A DNA stretch of 64,000 nucleotides from Ancylostoma caninum (taxonomy: Eukaryota; Nematoda; Chromadorea; Rhabditida; Ancylostomatidae). Of this stretch, positions 24,901 through 37,120 are shown in pieces. The position numbers and the translations under genes were made by a program. Location: the NCBI GenBank assembly GCA_037903475.1, contig JBAJFG010000484.1, positions 1,116,001 to 1,180,000 on the forward strand, in the 5' to 3' direction. Within the stretch, counting starts at the first letter, position 1. Each line of letters begins with the position of its first letter. The notes beneath the pieces are model-generated. The model saw only the letters and a program-made list of their open reading frames with translations. It had not been told where the DNA came from and made no database searches.

Positions 24901-26737
24901 TTTTTTTAATTTTTTAAAAATACATACTACTGGAGTTGATAATGTTAAGTCATAACTTCAACAGACGCTTGACTCCATATCGAAATTCTCGTTCGTTCAA
25001 TCAATATCATGAAAACATAGATCTTGTGGATTTAATATTCGATATTAACAGTGACTTTAAATAGGATCGATTGGAGCTGTGACTATTCGATTCGAAAGTC
25101 GAATCGATTCTACCGAGTCAAATGTCTACTGATCAAGCCACTTCTCAATAATTGTGTAGATCACAATCTATTGGTCAAGCCACCTCTTAATAATTTTGTA
25201 GACTAGATATAAATTATAGATAGATTTTGTATATTTTTAGTTACCGTAGATCAAATCGATCGCGCTGGCGGACATTTCGTCCACGCGTAGATCATATGCG
25301 TAGACCCCCTACCCCTCAATTCTCCTCAATGCATGAACTTTCTGCACAGAGAAAACATAATTATCGCCAGTTCGGTGACGATTCATGGATACCATAGTAA
25401 TCGATATTTTTTGGCGATTCCAAGTAGAAGCCTTAGGCATGAAAAATGAGTAGTTCTGAATTTCTCACTTTTCTTAATTCTAAGTGAAATTCCAGCTCAG
25501 AAGGTTTTATGTTTAACTGTGATTTTTTTTTGCTTTTCTGAATAGTTAGGCATGCCAATTTCAATTATCTGGTAAGCTTTAGCCAATAGCCCTCAGCCAG
25601 CCCTCCAACGATGTTTTCCAAAGATCACATTACAGGAAAAAAGAGTGACATTTGTTGCGCTTTTTTGAGAGCATTCAACTCTCAGTGAAGTGATCAGTGC
25701 AAATATTGTTCTTTTTCTCTTTCACGAGTGGAGGAAAAACCTGGAGTAGAAATGCTCCATCACCTAAGCTATAGAGCTCGCTTTTTTCAGTCATATGCTA
25801 TATTCATGGGGGATATCTTAGTCGGAACCACATCATACAGTTCATCCACAACTATATCCTGAAATACTCCTCCAACGCACCAGATGTCTCGTAGCATGTA
25901 CGTAATTACTTGGGACAGCTGAACTATAAAAGTTCTAATGAACTTCAGTGTTTCTGTCCTCACACTCGAGTCAGCTGGCCTGCCTGCTTCAAAACAATTA
26001 TATCTGCACGGGAAGTCCCTGACACATGCCTTGCGGCAAGTTTTCAACAATCCATGTGCAAAATTTTTTGTGGATAGTGTAGATGTTGAAAAAACCGGAA
26101 ATGGAGAACTTTTTCACAACAAAATACCGTGATGAATTTGCCTCAAAATCTCTTAAATGCCTCAATTAATACTTGTAAATCCACGAAAGAATTTCAACTA
26201 AGACATGAGCTGTTTTTCGTAATCATAAATTTTCAAAGTTACACATATCTTACCGTGTCACGAATTGATGGGACCATCACCACGAGGCTTTTCTTGTATG
26301 GGTTGAGATTGCAGAATGTAATTGCAGGAAACTCAACCTGGTCGAATTTGAGCTGAAAAAACGTACCATCAATTCAACTCCACGTAAGAGTTTTTGTTAG
26401 TCCAAATGTAAAAATTATAAATTACCGAAATACTCGTAATTTTGTCGTGTTTTTTATACTTCATAACGAGTGTTGTGGCCTGATAGAGGAACAGTGTGAG
26501 AAAAAATACAATGAGGCTCATCCAGAACATTCTGCTGATGCCATTATGAGCGATCAGAATTCGCTTAGCACCATGTGCTGTGGTTTTGTCCGCGAAATCC
26601 TTGAATTTATCCTTCACAAGCCCGTCATCCAGTTCGTCGCCGAAATCCGGTGGTGGTACATGAGATTTGGAATAAATGAACGGATCATAGTTCGGTTGAC
26701 GTTGACGCAATTCGTTGCTCATTGTCAGTCCATTCAT
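15932..26737 (-). CDS. unc-8: UNC-8-like degenerin, DEG/ENaC sodium channel subunit (20 exons, 786 aa)
   Basis: Exons right to left: 26426-26737, 26254-26352, 22915-23013, 22754-22852, 22500-22601, 21860-21924, 21661-21805, 20755-20839, 19265-19297, 19042-19161, 18572-18645, 18335-18492, 18176-18276, 17930-18090, 17770-17871, 17600-17714, 17397-17542, 16386-16457, 16166-16268, 15932-16101; 787 codons with TGA, all in phase. Residues 45-60 hold the degenerin N-terminal motif with the His-Gly pair (H55-G56); TM1 is about 70-93. The ectodomain carries EFPAITFCN, a basic segment, Cys-rich blocks, a Thr/Pro-rich tract (about 327-386) and the conserved [15 protein letters not shown]2 starts near 722 with the GFS selectivity motif at 731-733. 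Ala at about 712, in ESEAYGL, matches the degenerin d position and is wild-type-like. C. elegans UNC-8 is about 777 aa (from memory) and forms Na+ channels in motor neurons. The second intron (23014-26253, 3.2 kb) could hide an alternative exon. Confidence 0.93.
19970..20105 (-). repeat. Dispersed repeat copy, related to 49.1-49.6 kb
   Basis: Read on the minus strand, GATGCATC, GGTAAACGTGT, GTTAAC/ATTAAC-ATGGG, CGTTTAC and CTGGGTA occur in the same order and spacing as at 49357-49447 on the plus strand. It lies in the intron between exons 8 and 9 of the unc-8-like gene. No coding capacity or terminal repeats could be delimited. Confidence 0.6.
20324..20661 (+). mobile_element. Possible solo LTR in an unc-8 intron
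   Basis: A 338-bp segment begins TGTTGT and ends ACAACA. It contains an AATAAAAGGCGCC promoter-like site near 20366 and AATAAA near 20525, as expected of an LTR. It differs in texture from the surrounding intron. No target-site duplication or internal retroviral-like region is visible, so this could be coincidence. Confidence 0.3.
23317..23488. mobile_element. Mariner-type MITE
   Basis: The left end TTAGGGTGGTCCGAAAGTTT and the reverse complement of the right end, TTAGGTTGCTCTGAAAGTCT, form an imperfect inverted repeat of about 28 bp with the TTAGG(T/G)TG consensus of Tc1/mariner elements. The 172-bp interior has no transposase. It sits between the unc-8 exon at 22915-23013 and the exon at 26254-26352. 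Confidence 0.65.
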
Positions 26738-29306
26738 AGGTCAGAGAGATCCGGATGAGAATTATTGCTGGAATCTCTCTACAATGCGTGCATAAGTGAA
26801 ACGTGAGCAGATCCTGGAAATGTTGATTCTCGTGAAGGAGAACAAAATTGTAGTGTGACGGTGTAACGAAGTGCGATGCCGTGTCAAGTGAAATGAAGAG
26901 TGTCACTTGGCAAAATCTCGCTACTGGGAAACGTTGGCAGAACAGCTGATACTGCTCAAGTTCGGAGCTAACTGGAAGATATGAGAAATGTTAGTAGATT
27001 ACGGCTGAGTCAGGGCTGAAGAGACGCATCAACTGTTTCAGATCGCATGGACATAAGAATAACTGTGTACTTGTTTACTTCGGCCATATTTTTCTCGATC
27101 AAAAAAATCCTGTAGTGAGTCAGCCAGGAAGAAAAATAAAGCTTAGAACTGCCTAAACCAACGGCCGCCACTGGATGTCGAGATTAGGCTCACGTCTAGC
27201 AATGCATATGCTATGAGACAAACATACGCTTACGGAACCTAGTGGAGACTGATCCCGTAAACTAGTTGAACGACCAGAAACCCAGGGTAGTTCGTCTGCT
27301 ATTCCTATGGTCATCCATAAAGGCCTGCCATTAGAATTAATAGCGATGCTGGGATTTGTAGCAAAACACATGTTGTGGTATAAACATGTTTCAGCTGTAT
27401 TTACTTTTCCAACATAAGAAGACAGGATATTTTCAAGGAATGGAGGACATTAGCTACTCTTTCCAGGACTGCTGCATGGAACGAGCAACTGGAAAGGGTG
27501 AAAAGGGCAGACGCCTGTGCATAGTCGTTCTATAATTCTTGTAAAAGCATAATATTTGATTGTTATAACTTTGGCCTTGTATGAAGTGTATAATTTAGTG
27601 AAAAAAGAACACAAATTGGAAAACTTATACATATGAACAGTGGATTCAGCACCAGCAAGCTGAAAGGAGGAGAATGTCGGCTAAAAACTAGGATTGGGAG
27701 AGCTTATTCTCGTAAGTGCTGCCTCTAAAGTTGGCAACTCATGGATGGGGGATTAGAAGTTAATACACCATGTCTGTTGATTCATTGCTTCGTTCTGCTT
27801 TCATACTATCTACTGGTTCGTTTTTATTTTTGTCAAAAAATACTACATATATTTCTCAAAGGATGGTTCCTATTTATGACTGGTAAAAAATTGTGAGAAT
27901 GAAATAAGGCATGATTACAATCAAAACAAGACCACAGAAAGGATCAGTATCCACGCTCCAGGAAAGGAGGAAGCTGGTAAAATTATTCCTTCAATAGTGT
28001 GGTTTTTGAAGCCTCGGAAAGGATTAGGAATGGATCCCAATGATGCTGCAAAAGCTCAGTTACTGTGTAAATACGTACAAAGGAATGGAATCCAAGCATT
28101 CTGTGGAAACTGAGGTCTTGCACATTCTCTGCCAATATGTAACTGGCATTAAAAAGCAAAAAATTAACTCATTTAGGTGTAACGGTCGCTGTTCCGTAAC
28201 ACATCGGATTAGGGAATTAAAAAATTTTGAAAGATCTGTGGTTCATTTCATTAGCATTTTAATGTTAAACTGTAACAGTTTAGGACCTTTACATACATAT
28301 TTTTAGGATTTTACGGCCCTTTGGTAAAATGACAGCTCACACACAAATTTAGGACCGTTGTACAAAATTACTCACATACATATATGTATGTACATATTCA
28401 TGAAAGGGAAGTAAGTTGGAGACATACATTCCCGTAGAAAAAAAAGAGTGGTAACAAAAAAAAAAGAGTGAGAATAGGTAGTAAATCGAGAAGCAAACAG
28501 TGAAAACCTCGTGGATAGTATCAAGTACATTAAATTATGTAAATGAATAAACTTTTCTCCCTTGAAAAGCCTTGCGAATACTGTAATACAAGAGGCCAAT
28601 GAGTATCTCGTGAAAGGCCTTTTTCTAGCTCACTTGAAATAGGAGGAAAGCGGTCGATGTTCCAAGAGAAACAAATAAGAAATGTTGGCAATTACGTACC
28701 TAAAAGTTTTCGGCATTATCAACCTCAGCCGAATGAAACGTGTTCATTTTCCGTGGCCGATTTCACAAAATCAGATCTGCGAAAAAGCTGAACTTGGAAA
28801 ATTTCGTCTTCACTATTGCAGTGTAAACATAAATATGAATTTTCCCATAAAAGCACTTGGAGGGTAGTTTCACCACTGCTACTTCAACCACAATGCTTTA
28901 GGTTTTCTTATAATTACAAGTTAATTCAGATTTTCTCCTTGAATGTTGGTTGATGTGATTACTTTATTATTCCGAACTTCACATCAATATAAAGAATATT
29001 GAGAGAAGGCTCTTCTACTTGCTACTTGCCGTTCGAGAATTTCAAGCAATTTTTTAATTCAGTGGGCATAAAGTCTACAACATTGCACCTTCATGTAGCC
29101 CTTAGCTCATTTGCCAAACCTGTAAATTATCTCTAATACTCATTTACCCCTTTAAGGTTCATTTGAGTGCTAGTACGAGGCTTCTAGTTCTATTGGTGGC
29201 AATAATATTTTGTGAAATCTTCGTTTCTGACAAATCAATGGATTGACGGAACTTTCCTTTGGGTGGATTAATGGATTAATGGAGAAAAGGCACCCAGCTC
29301 CGTATA

Positions 29307-29307
<1 letters not shown>

Positions 29308-29346
<39 letters not shown>
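29308..29346. repeat. (TA)n microsatellite
   Basis: About 19 TA units in a row inside the gene-poor interval. Confidence 0.95.
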
Positions 29347-29348
<2 letters not shown>

Positions 29349-29433
29349 AGTATTGACAGAACTTTTACAATTGAGTTAGAACCAGATGACTTACTAGATA
29401 AGTCGCCGTTGAACAAGTAGAAAATACGACAGG

Positions 29434-29482
29434 GGAAGAAGAAGAAGAAGAAGAAGAAGAAGAAGAAAAAGAAGAAGAAGAG
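29434..29482. repeat. (GAA)n microsatellite
   Basis: Near-perfect GAA run with one AAAA interruption. It lies 90 bp from the (TA)n tract. Confidence 0.95.
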
Positions 29483-32400
29483 AGCATGGGAGAGGAATAC
29501 AACTCTGGGGGTGATCCAAGAAGGATGTAGGGTACCCTTTGATATTTCCTGGATATTTGAAGCTCTGAATCCATTCCTAAGTTGTAAATTAAATCAGCGA
29601 AACTATTCAGTCTTCATCCGATCCTAAGTGCACACTGCCACCTCATCTCATCTTGGAAAAAATCACAATCAACTAGAATTTCAATTTGTAAGGTCATGAA
29701 ATTGTACTAAGGTTATGCAGTAGACGACCTCTTCGCTGCTAATTTGACAATGCACCAATAGCGCGAGTTCAGCCTACTTGAGAATACATGACTTACTCAA
29801 GTAATGCACAGAAAAACTGACCTACTGAAGTCCACACCTCAAAGCTGTCCACTTCTTATGTATGGGGAAGCTAACGAGTTGGCAGGTGCACGAGGAACAC
29901 AACTAGCCCTAAGGAACACCATTCAACAGTAAACGAAACATAGAGTTAATACTATAAAAATAAATCGTGTCCAGTAGAGCAGTAAGTTTATGGTAATGAT
30001 AATAGTAGTAGTAGTAATGCAGTGAGTGCGCTCAGAGAAGCAGAATGATTCATCCAATGTGGACTTAATCTCAAACAAGCATATAAGGACAACCACGGAG
30101 CATCCTTCCGCTATCTCTAGCAGAGACACTGTGGGAGAGGGACAGATTAATTGGGATTTGAGAATTTATGGACATCATCCTTCAAATCGCTATCTCATGA
30201 AAACGCGCTATTCACGTACTAGCGGAGAAAATAAAAGCATTTGGGAAATTACCATTACATATATTTTCGTTTGGAAGGCCAAAGGACAGCTAAAAGATGC
30301 GTATTTGCTCGTTATACGAAACTACACCAGAAGAAAAATGACTGCATTCGCAAATGCATAGTATTTTCGTCTAGGTTAGGCGATAATTGTGCGCAAACAA
30401 TGAAAGAAGCCAAAATTTAATATATTTACCTCATGTGACCTTCTTTTATTTGAGGTTCGTTCGATTTCCGTTAACATGTGTATGACAATGGCGTATTAAT
30501 CCAGAAAAAGAACAATTTCACAGAATTTCTGATTCTTTTTATGATAAACGTCCCAGTTGTCGAGCATGCCTTTATCCTGACATATCCATGCGCTTCACTG
30601 GAAGCAATAACGAGAACGTTGGACATCTATGTTCGTTTTTTGCTTTGCCTAGCATTGCAACTAGTATCTTTCACCTTGAACGGAAGAGAGTTAATCCTCT
30701 TTTGCTAAGAAAATCCACAAAAAAAAACAGTGGGTCGTTATGGAACTCTAATGTTATAAACATACTCAAATCGCAAGAGGTAACTGGTACTTGTAGAGCA
30801 GTAGATAATATGAGTGGATGCAAATGAAACAGGAACAATCCTTCCTCTATATAACAAATCTGATCAGTGCGTAAAAAGCGCAACTCTTCAGCTAGGCCGT
30901 AACAATTACTATGTAACATAGTTACTAGTTACTAGCAGATTGTCAGCTCTGCCGCAGCTGTGCAGTAGGCGGTACCAACGCGGAATCGTGCGCATTCAGA
31001 GGTGTACTTTTTTCTACGGTAGAAATCAAAAGTAGGCGTCACTACGGTGGTCTTTTCCAGAAAACTCGTTAACACCACAACGGTGGCCTTTTTTTCGACG
31101 GCGATCCTGCCAGAATAATTTCTTCTTTTTTCAAATTTATAGTTCTCCAGGGCATAGAGGGTAACATAGATTGATTACATAATTACCACAGTGGGCAAAA
31201 ATAGAAATGGAAATAGAACGGTTGGAATTCGAGCCAGATACATCCGTGCTAGGGTGCTATTTAGAGAGTTACTTTGACAAAATATCTTGTTAATATGAAA
31301 AATATTTCGTATATATCTTTGTGTTGAGCGGTGTCCGAGATTGGTAAATTCTTTACTTTTTATGAGCAAACATTTAGGCTGAATCGCCTTCTTCAGGTTC
31401 TGGAAAGGCAATCCATAGACTTCATCAGAACCAAGTGCATCAGTGGCGCATGCTGGAAGTTTGAAACTGTTTCATAATCAGCAAAAAAAAGTGGAACAAG
31501 CGCAAACCTTGGGTCGTTTACTTTCCTAGCTCCTAAAACAACAATAAAAGACATTGATTTCTTTTAGTAAACTCAGGAAAGAAATAGTCAAGAGGTTTAA
31601 AAAGAACAGTTTTTTAGAAAGCAGCTATATAACGTTACTGATGCTCTGGTGTGGGATTATATGTACATAAATTAATAGAAAAGCACATTTGACTTCTTAG
31701 CAGTGATAAACTTTGCGGTAACCAGATCGATTTATTTGCCGTCCGGAAGTTTTTATTTAGCCCATTCATCTCATTTTACATCCTACCAAGCCTCTGCTGT
31801 TGAAACCGATGAGATCTACATGTCTGGGTAGCCTTATGTCGTTAATTTAGCTAGGAAAATTCAGGATACATATGGATAGCTAGGTGTATTGCTCATTTTT
31901 TTATTCATTTATTCATAAACCAGAAAAAGGAGGGCCAAAAATGAAAAAAAACGCGTTCAGGAAGTGAAAAAACGCCTTAGGCGCTAAGGTGAAATTACTC
32001 CAGGACAGACTAAAACAGTAAAAATGAATGAGCATGAACTGGAACTCGGACTCAGAACTCACAATATTTTTTCAAAACTTAGATAACAATTCCGAAAGTG
32101 CAGTATTATAGTAGTATTAAAAAAGAAATTTCGAAAGCAGTTAGAACGAGAAAAAAAAGCTCAATTCTCCTGATCAATCTCTAAAAATACCACACGCAAT
32201 TCTTCTGAGCAATCTTAAAAAATACCACAATCTTCCTAGAATGAATAGTTCATATAGTAGACTTCTTTGAAGGCTCACTTTAGGACAACAATGACCGTTA
32301 AGCTTAATTGCTGATAGAGCCAAGAAAAGAAGCAAGCAATGTTGAGAAAATTATTGCTGACATCAGGGTTTCTCCAAGGAAACTTGAGAAAATCAGAGCA

Positions 32401-34334
32401 TAACCGCAGAACCTGTTGAACTCTAAAGATGAAAAAAGCAGACAGCCAAGTCGAATTTGAACCATTGTTCATTGCACAGGATTAATGTCGGTACGTGCTT
32501 CTTCCGAGTGCAACTGCCCGATAGATCGTGCATTGCAGGACAGGCGTGGATGTTACACGTGAAGAAGTGAAAAGCTTCGAATCGGAGCTTGTTCGAAAAA
32601 AAAAAGCCTTCGAAAGCCGCAGCATGTCAGCTCATGCCCAGAAATCCAGAAAAAAGCCGTTATTTTCGTGCTACCATGCAATCAAAATACATGCGAAAAT
32701 TGTGGAAACGGGAACTTTCTTGGCTTTACTCTACTTTTTCCCTGAAGAAGATGTCAGGAAGAAATATGGGTACTGCAGCTTCGTGTGATTCAGAAATTAC
32801 GGTTTTCACAGAAAAGTTCCTCTGCAAAAGCATTACAAGAGAATTTAAAGATAAAAGAAGACGAATGAGCAAGAGGAAAAGGAAATCATTCAAGGAATTG
32901 ATTCTGCTTAGAATTTACTTGTTTATTAGAGACCACACAAACTTTAGTGTACGAAATGTAGTTAGCGTATAATTGAGAATGAAAAGTGGTTCAAGCCATA
33001 AAACAGTAACAAACTAGTACAGGAATGGTAAAGAAGCTCAGTGAACCGTAAAACTTGATAATGCTGCAACTGGACGGAACAAAAAAATAGGCGTTGTCCT
33101 GGTTCCCAGCAAAACTCCAAATCTAATCTGCTCCCTGAGTGAGAAATTGCAGATTTCCTTCGAAAAAGTGATAGAGTACGGAGGACTTCCTGGAAATTCT
33201 GAGTAACATATCAGTTATGTGGGCAGAATTTTTCTATTCTTAGGTGAAAATAGCGATCACATGAATAAGGCACACGTATTATACAAATTGACATAAAATT
33301 AAAAGCCTTCATTAGGTGGTGGGGTGAAAATAAAACTAAAGCATCCTGGCAAAGTGTAGGAAAATTCAAAAAGAAAGAAAATATGTCGCCAAGCACCATT
33401 TCAGCTTATTTGGTTCTTCTGGTTCTCTCAGAAGATATGTCAATCAAACGTTCGATGGAGATTTTCACGATAACGTTGCCAAAGATAATCCAAAGCACAT
33501 TCAAAGGGAAGGATCCTTGTTGATAAAGCGGGGTAACTGCTTACTACCGAACATGTTATGACGATTTCCATTGATTTCCGTCTATACGTTTGGAAATATT
33601 GTGTTTCTGAGCCTTCTAAGGCAAGGACTGCAGTGAGATGCGTGAATAACTAACTGTTCACTGCTTGGACTGGACTGGAAGATTCATGGTGAACTTATCC
33701 AGGCAATTTCCACATGTCAGTGAACTCTACATGTTGATAAACATTAGTTGATTGGAGATGTCTACGGCCATTCATGAGGTCAAAACTTTGTCGTTTTTTC
33801 TAGACATGCGGAAACGACCATTGATTGTTTTTTCCCCAAAAAGTTTGAAAAAGTGCCCGTCGCACTTTTCAAATGTCTCGGAGTGGAGAATAGTGTGAGG
33901 AATATGGTCGTGGTTACCCACATGTGCTCCATCAGATGAAAACTGTAAAACATTCTCTGCAAAAAAATCCAAATTTGAAATGCAAAAGACTCACTTCAGA
34001 AGTGAGAGCGGGATTACCATGCAACAACCGATGAAAATGCTATAAAACGTATAAAGCTAATGCAATAAAGTGAACTGAGTAGTGTAGTTTTCGATGGTAT
34101 AAAGCCAGCAAAAGTCAAATCAATGTTGGAGACGAAAGATTTCAATGGTATTTTTGCCTTACAACTACATAACTTACAACTTATGGTGGTACGATTGCTG
34201 GATCTAGTGTCCTTGCAAGCTCTCGAACCTATTTATTCCAAAGCTTACTCATGACTATATACTTACCTATATGTACGTTCTTTCGGAGGGTTGCATTGTG
34301 AAACTATTACAATGCAAAAAAATGGATGAGTGGA

Positions 34335-34387
34335 TGAATGAATGAATGAATGAATGAATGAATGAATGAATGAATGAATGAATGAAT
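34335..34387. repeat. (TGAA)n microsatellite
   Basis: Thirteen consecutive TGAA tetranucleotides. The apparent Ser-Phe-Ile-His repeat protein on the minus strand is only this tract translated. Confidence 0.95.
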
Positions 34388-35743
34388 ACCGTCACCACAA
34401 GATGACGAGTCAACGAAGAAAAAAAAGGATGAAATTTAGGTTTGACTTTCGACTGGACCACACTAGAAAAATGAACTTATTCCGGAGATTTTGGCTGGGA
34501 GAACTGAGCTAACATTATACATATGCGGGACTGAATAATGTATTAAATGCGCTCCAGTTAAAAAAATAAGAAGAGAAAAGGAATTGAAGAGCATTGCAGC
34601 CGTGAAAGCTACAAAAAGCATGCTACAGATCCTTTTCCTCTTCGATTATTCTAATTTTTTTTTGAGTCCGCCCGTAAGTTTTTCATTAAAGTGCTTGAAT
34701 TATTCGAGTTTTACTCAGCCCTCGCTACAGTCAACATATGGATTAATATTTTCAACAAGATACGACAATTTCATTCACTACCAAAATAGAACAACAGAGA
34801 GGGTGACGATGCCAGAAGAACGTCGGAGGTTCTCTGAGCCGCTTCCATTTCCAGGAACCACCTTGTTGCGTGAGTCGCGATAGTGGTAGCAATAAAGAAG
34901 TGACCTCGAAATGGCTCAGTAGAACATCACATTTAATTCTATGAGAGAGCCGAGCTGGCGTTCAATCATGCTAAAGCCTGAACTATGGAGAGTCAAAATA
35001 ACTTTCGTCGTCAGTGAGGCATGACAAGTGTGCCTTTCTTGCTGGAAGTCAGCAAGAATGTTGGAATTGGGCAGTGGTGTATGAATAACTGAGGTGTGAG
35101 AGAGGTTGAAATGAGGGCTGTTGTAAGATTCACTAATAGTATCGTAAATCACAGAGCAATTTGTCGAGGATATTAGTCAGTCACATGAAGCTATCTGTTT
35201 TCATATTTGTACTCTATGCGTAAACAAGTGACAGGCGGATATCCTGCTGGTGGGAAACCTTGGGGCAGCAGGTTTATGAATCCAGAGCAAGAGAGATAGG
35301 GGCGATTTCTGGACTCCTGCAGGTAAGAGGTGTCGGGATTGCCGTTGTACATGCAAATGAATGCGCGAGTGAGGAACAAGCGATTTGATTGTAATGATTG
35401 GTTGGCGATCGCCGACTCGTCTAGAGAGCTCAGCTGCCGTTGATTGCTTCCAGGACATCATTCGTCTCTTGCTCTAACTTTGCACGAGTTCCATGGAAGT
35501 CATCACAACAAATAGGTTCTTCTCCGATACAAAACACTAGTCAGTGTATGCGAGGCGCAATGATGGCGAGGTTTTCACTCAGCTGGAAGCAATTTCTTCG
35601 GCCCTGCAAACCAAGTAACTCGTGCCGACCTCTTCACGACTAACGAGTTGTTTTTCCGCGAAGGGAGCTAGATTGCGGTCACAGGTGCTTAGAGTTTAGA
35701 GATAACAAAATTTCATCTCAAATTCCATCAGCTGACTTATGAG

Positions 35744-36491
35744 GTGTCAAGTTGCAAGGAGACTCGCAGTGCTGACAATCGGTGTGTACGATGGGATGTG
35801 ACAACAAGAGGGTGTGAAGAAATTCCATCGGGCTGGCTTATGCATTGCCTCTGGGAAAAAAGTTGCCCTCAAGGATATCCAGAGATGGTCGATTGCCTTG
35901 CTCTAAATGTCCTCTTGTGCAAACCACACTGAAGCTCAGGAATCGAGCGTCCTTCCTTCCAAATTATGTGTAATGAGGTTAGTCGGTGGGTTAAATTAAT
36001 GTCCCGAAACAAAGCAGACACTGAGCCAGCGTAAATGAATTGCTGCCGGACTCACCAGCACCTTCTGTTTCTTTCCACTGACTTATTCGTGAGTTTGCAC
36101 TTAGCAAGCGCTTTTTTTTAACCAACAGCGAGACACGATTATGAAAAATGGATGGGAAGTTATTAAGGATAATGGCCAAAAAGGGACCATGGAAGTTTAT
36201 TAAACAGCATTACGAAAAATGTACAATTTGATGGGTGCTACAAAGAAGAGCTTCATTGTTTCCCTGGAATGTCCTAACGGGAACAGGATGTCACTAAGGG
36301 ACACTCTGCGGCTGATGTGCAATATCACAGGGGTGGCACAGGGAGCTTGTGCTGCACGGCTCTATGGCCCAATCAAATGGATGTTCAAAAAAACCGCCAT
36401 AAATCCGATGCTCCAGAAAAACCCGCGCATCTCCGACATTAACCATGTAATCGCCCCTAAAAAGGATCCCAGTTACGACGTCTATCTTTGA
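35744..36491 (+). other. Unassigned ORF pair, coding status doubtful
   Basis: Two plus-strand ORFs (35744-35932, 62 codons; 36219-36491, 90 codons) have somewhat protein-like composition in a slightly GC-richer patch. The first is Cys/Trp-rich; the second has no recognisable motif. I found no splice sites linking them and no family resemblance. They may be remnants of a gene or chance. Confidence 0.15.
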
Positions 36492-37077
36492 ACAGCACTT
36501 GAGAAAAAACTTTTACTGTTGATATTATGTACTTCAGCGACTCGGACTACCCACTAAAAGACAGGAACAGATGTCGTTGTGTGGTCAAACGAGTAGAAAG
36601 TAATGCGCCAGTAATAATAAAGAGAGAGTCGAACGAGCAGAGACTAACCGTGACTATGGTGGATGGATGACGATCGCAGTACTTGGAGACAAGAATTAAT
36701 GCCTGAAATGAAAGCATCTCATAGATGTGGCCTTAGGAGCATCCTTGATTCTCTTCGTTTTACATACTTCTAGCGTTGATGTTGTTGTTTTGAGTACCAA
36801 TGATTACTAATGAGGGGTCCTAGAAGGAAAAATGAGTAATCCTTTAGAGGTGGAAAGGAGAATGGACGGCTATGAAGCTCGTCCAATCCTTTTTCTTTTT
36901 TTTTCATCCTCACTTTTTCTTTCCAGCTTTCGTACGCCTGCGGGAACTTTTCTCAAATATTTTTACACCTGTTGTGTTCTTTCTACAATATCAAAATCCT
37001 TCGAAACAAAGTAACTTTAATGGTGTGAGATAACCTGGGGTGTGGAGCGTTGTAACTGGAGAAAGCGGTGAGGCCGA

Positions 37078-37120
37078 ACTCTGCGATTGGCCATTTCATC
37101 GAAGTGGCCAATCGCAGAGT
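37078..37120. repeat. Perfect 16-bp stem hairpin in a larger imperfect palindrome
   Basis: ACTCTGCGATTGGCCA at 37078-37093 is the exact reverse complement of 37105-37120, with an 11-base loop. Outer sequences (TGGAGCG near 37043, ATGCTCCACACTCG near 37147) continue the inverted symmetry, so this is probably the core of a small foldback element. Confidence 0.75.

Noticed and set aside
25787..26050. 87-codon minus-strand ORF with a Cys-rich start inside the unc-8 second intron.
   Set aside because: It starts at a TTG, no acceptor or donor connects it to the channel, and exon 2 already joins exon 3 (23013) with matching degenerin sequence.
32589..32972. 127-codon Lys/Arg-rich plus-strand ORF.
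   Set aside because: Composition follows A-rich DNA; no motif, start context or splice support.
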